Part shown: positions 14,969 through 17,609 of the stretch, piece by piece | Position numbering within the stretch: position 1 is the stretch's first letter | Layout of the letters: each line of letters opens with the position of its first letter | Source of the DNA: JALXCH01 sp964495805 | Lineage (GTDB): Bacteria > Calditrichota > Calditrichia > RBG-13-44-9 | Length of the DNA stretch: 17,609 bases | NCBI GenBank assembly: GCA_964495805.1 | Contig: CAZBWV010000040.1 | Coordinates: 1-17,609 of the forward strand | Direction of reading: 5' to 3' | Notes under the pieces: generated by a model | Database searches by the model: none | Seen by the model: the letters and a program-made list of their open reading frames with translations, nothing else | Told to the model about the DNA's origin: nothing | Made by a program: the position numbers and the translations under genes

Positions 14969-14970
14969 CC

Positions 14971-16026
14971 ATGTACCGTTTTCTCCGTTACCTTTTGTTT
15001 CTCCTGGAACCGGAAACCGCCCACCGAATGGTGGTCCAGCTGTTAAAATGGCCTTTCGTTACCTCCGTACTGGGAAGCCTGTACCGATTGGAGCATCCGG
15101 CATTGCAGCGAAATCTGTGGGGTATTTCCTTTCCCAATCCGGTGGGGCTGGCAGCGGGTTTCGACAAGGATGCGGAAGTGTTTCATCAAATGGGGCAGCT
15201 GGGATTCGGTTTTGTGGAGATTGGGACGGTGACCCCGCGCCCGCAGCCCGGCAATCCGCCACCACGCCTGTTCCGTCTGGTAGAAGATGAGGCTCTGATT
15301 AATCGCATGGGATTTAACAATCGCGGTGTGAAGGAAGCGGTACAACACCTGCGCCGCCGACCCAAAAGTGTGGTCGTTGCTGGCAATATTGGCAAAAATA
15401 AAGACACCCCCAACATCCGGGCAGTGGACGATTATGAATTCTGCTTTCGGGAACTTCATCCGGTGGTGGACTTGTTTGTGGTTAACGTCAGTTCCCCCAA
15501 CACACCCAACCTTCGCCAGCTACAGGAGAAAGACTCTTTGCTCCGGTTACTTAACCATCTGCAAAAAGTGAATCGGGAATTTACCCATCGCAAACCCATC
15601 CTGCTTAAAATTGCCCCGGATTTAAACGAGAGCCAGTTAGACGATATTCTGGAGATTGTACAACAGGCGGAACTTCACGGGATTGTGGCGACCAACACCA
15701 CCACTTCCCGAAAGGGTCTTTCCGTTCCTCCGGAAAAAATAGCCCGGATCGGTCCCGGTGGTTTAAGTGGTCGGCCGCTAAAAGAGCGATCCACGCAAAT
15801 CATTCGATATCTGCACCAGAAAAGCGGCGGTACCCTACCCATCATCGGGACGGGTGGGATCCATTCGGCAGAGGATGCACTGGAGAAATTCCGTGCCGGT
15901 GCCAGCCTCATCGAGCTTTTCACCGGATTTATCTACCACGGGCCAAAGCTCATCCGAGATATTCTGCAGGCATTGATTGCACAAAGTGAGCAGGTCAATC
16001 CTCCATCCCGTTCATCGAACCGTTAA
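14971..16026 (+). CDS. pyrD: Dihydroorotate dehydrogenase, quinone-dependent (class 2)
   Basis: The 351-residue protein oxidises dihydroorotate to orotate in pyrimidine synthesis, passing electrons to quinone. The N-terminal ~45 residues form the helical membrane-association/quinone tunnel domain that marks class 2. Motifs are AAGFDKDAE (61-69), FVEIGTVTPRPQPGNPPPRL (81-100), INRMGFNN and the catalytic serine Ser175 in VNVSSPNTPNLR. FMN-phosphate binding is seen in GGLSGRPL (263-270) and IIGTGGIHSAEDA (291-303). The start at 14971 has GGAGG six nt upstream; an in-frame extension back to 14620 lies inside the preceding gene and was rejected. The ATG follows the stop of the DUF457 gene by two nt. 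Confidence 0.95.
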   Translation: MYRFLRYLLFLLEPETAHRMVVQLLKWPFVTSVLGSLYRLEHPALQRNLWGISFPNPVGLAAGFDKDAEVFHQMGQLGFGFVEIGTVTPRPQPGNPPPRLFRLVEDEALINRMGFNNRGVKEAVQHLRRRPKSVVVAGNIGKNKDTPNIRAVDDYEFCFRELHPVVDLFVVNVSSPNTPNLRQLQEKDSLLRLLNHLQKVNREFTHRKPILLKIAPDLNESQLDDILEIVQQAELHGIVATNTTTSRKGLSVPPEKIARIGPGGLSGRPLKERSTQIIRYLHQKSGGTLPIIGTGGIHSAEDALEKFRAGASLIELFTGFIYHGPKLIRDILQALIAQSEQVNPPSRSSNR

Positions 16027-16033
16027 AATACAA

Positions 16034-16056
16034 GGCGACCTCCAATGAAGGTCGCC
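16034..16056. terminator. Hairpin between convergent pyrD and the outer-membrane protein gene
   Basis: A perfect 8-bp stem GGCGACCT/AGGTCGCC (16034-16041 with 16049-16056) has a 7-nt loop. On the minus strand it is followed by TTGTATTTT, a modest T-rich tract, so it works best as terminator of the leftward gene. On the plus strand no T-run follows, so any pyrD termination here is weak. Confidence 0.6.
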
Positions 16057-16078
16057 CGGATAGAGGACAAATACTTGT

Positions 16079-16639
16079 TTACTTCCCAAACATATAATTG
16101 AAGCCAATCATAATTCCAAAATAATCTGCTCCGCCAATGTGATATTTCAATTCGGCAAAACCGTTGAAGTTGGGAGAAATGGGATACTCCGCACCACCCT
16201 GAAAAAAGACACCAATATCTGTATCAGATTCCGAATCAGAGTTTTTCTGCTGAGTAAACGGATCCACATATTCCCAGCTACTGGAACCGATGGCAAAGCC
16301 CAGTCCGCCTCCTGCGTACGGTTTAATCTGCGAATTGATTTCGAAATAGTATTTGGCCAGAGCTCCAATTACGATTTCAGAGAAATCCGAACTGATGTAT
16401 CCACCCGTGTCGTACGATTTCTTCCAGTAATCCACAATCGCGCTTACACCCAGATTGGGCATAATGGTTCCCAGCTCCACCTGAGCACCAAATCCAAGAG
16501 TATTTTCAATGGGATCTTCGGGCATAATGTAGCCAATTCGCATTCCTACACCCTTAAACCCAATATCGACCTGCGACCAACCGTTATTCCACGTGAGCAA
16601 CGCCAGCGCAATCAGTAAACCTACCACGACCTTCTTCAT
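16079..16639 (-). CDS. Small outer-membrane beta-barrel protein
   Basis: The 186-residue protein opens with a signal peptide (MKKVVVGLLIALALLTWNNG, cleavage likely near WSQ/VD). The rest alternates hydrophobic and polar residues with many aromatic and glycine positions, such as GMRIGYIM, ALAKYYFEIN, IKPYAGGGLGFAIG and ADYFGIMIGFNYMF, as in eight-stranded OmpX/OmpW-like barrels. The acidic stretch KNSDSESDTD is likely a surface loop. The start at 16639 was chosen because GGAGG lies six nt before it and touches the upstream ATG at 16645. A TTGACA (16731-16736) upstream may be its -35 element, with only a weak -10. Function is unknown; the family often serves as small porins or surface structural proteins. 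Confidence 0.8.
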   Translation of the reverse strand: MKKVVVGLLIALALLTWNNGWSQVDIGFKGVGMRIGYIMPEDPIENTLGFGAQVELGTIMPNLGVSAIVDYWKKSYDTGGYISSDFSEIVIGALAKYYFEINSQIKPYAGGGLGFAIGSSSWEYVDPFTQQKNSDSESDTDIGVFFQGGAEYPISPNFNGFAELKYHIGGADYFGIMIGFNYMFGK

Positions 16640-16822
16640 GAACATCCTCCTTATGTTGTGTATGGTATTGAATTATTTTGAGACAGGATTGAACCATCCA
16701 TGCAATTTAAAAACAAAATCGTCCCTTTATTGTCAAAACAGCGCGCAAGGTACTACTGTGGGGATTAGAAAATTGTGTGCTGAATCACATTGGGAATTCC
16801 ATCAGGATAATTTCCGCTTGGG

Positions 16823-16851
16823 TTGTGAAACACAGGTTTTCATTCTATTTT
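16823..16851 (+). promoter_or_regulatory. Probable promoter of the crotonase-family gene
   Basis: TTGTGA (16823-16828), a 17-nt spacer and TATTTT (16846-16851) sit 43 nt before the start codon at 16894. Each box is one or two bases away from consensus. Confidence 0.5.
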
Positions 16852-16893
16852 AGAGAAGATTTTTATTGCATCAGATTTTTCAGAGGGAACCTT

Positions 16894-17609
16894 ATGAGCG
16901 AAATACTTTACGAGAAACGGAAACATATCGCAGTGATTCGGTTCAATCGTCCGGAAGTGCACAATGCCGTCAATCAATCCATGATGAACCAGTTAGAGGA
17001 GATACTGGACGAACTGGAGCACACACCGGAGGTGATTGCTGCGGTGATTACCGGAAGTGGCGAGCGTAGTTTCTGTTCGGGTGGGGATTTGAAATATTTT
17101 GCGACTTTGCGATCCCGGGAGGCTGCCCGGGAAATGTCCCTGCGCATGCGTACCATTCTGGATCGGCTATATTTAGGTGAACGGGTGGTGATTGCCGCGG
17201 TAAATGGTCTGGCTTACGGAGGGGGATGTGAAATCCTGACCGCCTGTCATATCCGACTGGCAGTACCGGAAGCCACTTTTTCCTTTCGTCAGGCAGCCAA
17301 CGGAGTGATAACCGGTTGGGGCGGTGGCGTTCGACTGATGCATTTATTAGGTGCTCAGAGGGCACTACCGGTGCTCATTACGTCGCAAGTTTATTCTGCT
17401 AAGCAAATGCAGGAATTGGGCTTTGTGAACGAAATTGTTCCCCGGAAAGATTTACTCCCCCGTGCACTGGAACTGGGCGAACAAATTGCTACCAATTCCC
17501 ATCAGGCGGTAAAAGGGTATTTAACGCTATTCCGCCAATTTATCCAGAGTCTTCCCGACACGCTCCGGGACACGGAAACAGAAATCTTTGCCCGGTTGTG
17601 GATGGAAAA
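16894..17609 (+). CDS. Enoyl-CoA hydratase/isomerase (crotonase) family protein, 3' end missing
   Basis: An open frame of 238 codons starts at 16894 (GAGGG six nt upstream) and has no stop before the window edge. It has the crotonase fold: RPEVHNAVN near the start, the oxyanion-hole block SFCSGGDLKYF (60-69 region), NGLAYGGGCEI with Glu113, and TGWGGGVRLMHLLGA. Glu113 matches one of the two catalytic glutamates of enoyl-CoA hydratase, but the second falls on Gln133 (FSFRQAANG). Classical hydration is therefore doubtful; isomerase, decarboxylase or other acyl-CoA activity is possible. About 20-30 residues are probably missing from the C-terminus. It stands alone, divergent from the outer-membrane protein gene. 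Confidence 0.85.
   Translation, partial: MSEILYEKRKHIAVIRFNRPEVHNAVNQSMMNQLEEILDELEHTPEVIAAVITGSGERSFCSGGDLKYFATLRSREAAREMSLRMRTILDRLYLGERVVIAAVNGLAYGGGCEILTACHIRLAVPEATFSFRQAANGVITGWGGGVRLMHLLGAQRALPVLITSQVYSAKQMQELGFVNEIVPRKDLLPRALELGEQIATNSHQAVKGYLTLFRQFIQSLPDTLRDTETEIFARLWME

Noticed and set aside
14620..14970. 117-residue N-terminal extension of PyrD
   Set aside because: It overlaps the DUF457 coding sequence; the normal class 2 PyrD start with GGAGG is at 14971.

Overview
The window comes from a Gram-negative bacterium of roughly 50% GC. The evidence is an outer-membrane beta-barrel protein with a signal peptide, a lipoprotein with a lipobox, and clear sigma70-type promoters. Gene content (SUF system with SufU, saccharopine dehydrogenase, an M49-like lipoprotein peptidase) would fit an FCB-group lineage such as Calditrichota or KSB1, but this is a guess that cannot be proved from the sequence. 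No insertion sequence, phage gene, integrase or CRISPR array is visible; the window is mostly ordinary chromosome.

Left end (1-665): short dispersed repeats, then a minus-strand tRNA-Leu(CAA) with a consensus promoter. Its otherwise perfect cloverleaf is interrupted in the T-loop by 22 nt, made of two 11-nt hairpins. About 220 bp away is a second, decayed copy of the same tRNA-plus-promoter unit. In that copy the old promoter region now forms a hairpin plus T-run, serving as a plausible terminator for the saccharopine dehydrogenase gene (666-1988, minus).

Core (2243-9274): a divergent iron-sulfur assembly locus. A Rieske ferredoxin, sufS and sufU run leftward. sufB, sufC, sufD, sufT and an Rrf2-family regulator run rightward. 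SufS mobilises sulfur from cysteine, SufU takes it from SufS, SufBC2D is the scaffold, SufT assists maturation, and the Rrf2 protein with three cysteines is the obvious candidate sensor-regulator. The sufB promoter carries a near-perfect 20-bp dyad over the -35/-10 spacer, a good candidate operator.

Right half: a lipoprotein zinc peptidase related to dipeptidyl peptidase III (9391-11058), a strong bidirectional terminator (11165-11206), htpG (minus), then a hotdog thioesterase, a DUF457/YdjM-type membrane protein with a TTG start, and class 2 pyrD. Next come a small outer-membrane beta-barrel protein (minus) and a crotonase-superfamily gene that runs off the right edge.

The most unusual observations are the interrupted tRNA-Leu with its decayed duplicate, and the operator-like dyad inside the sufB promoter.
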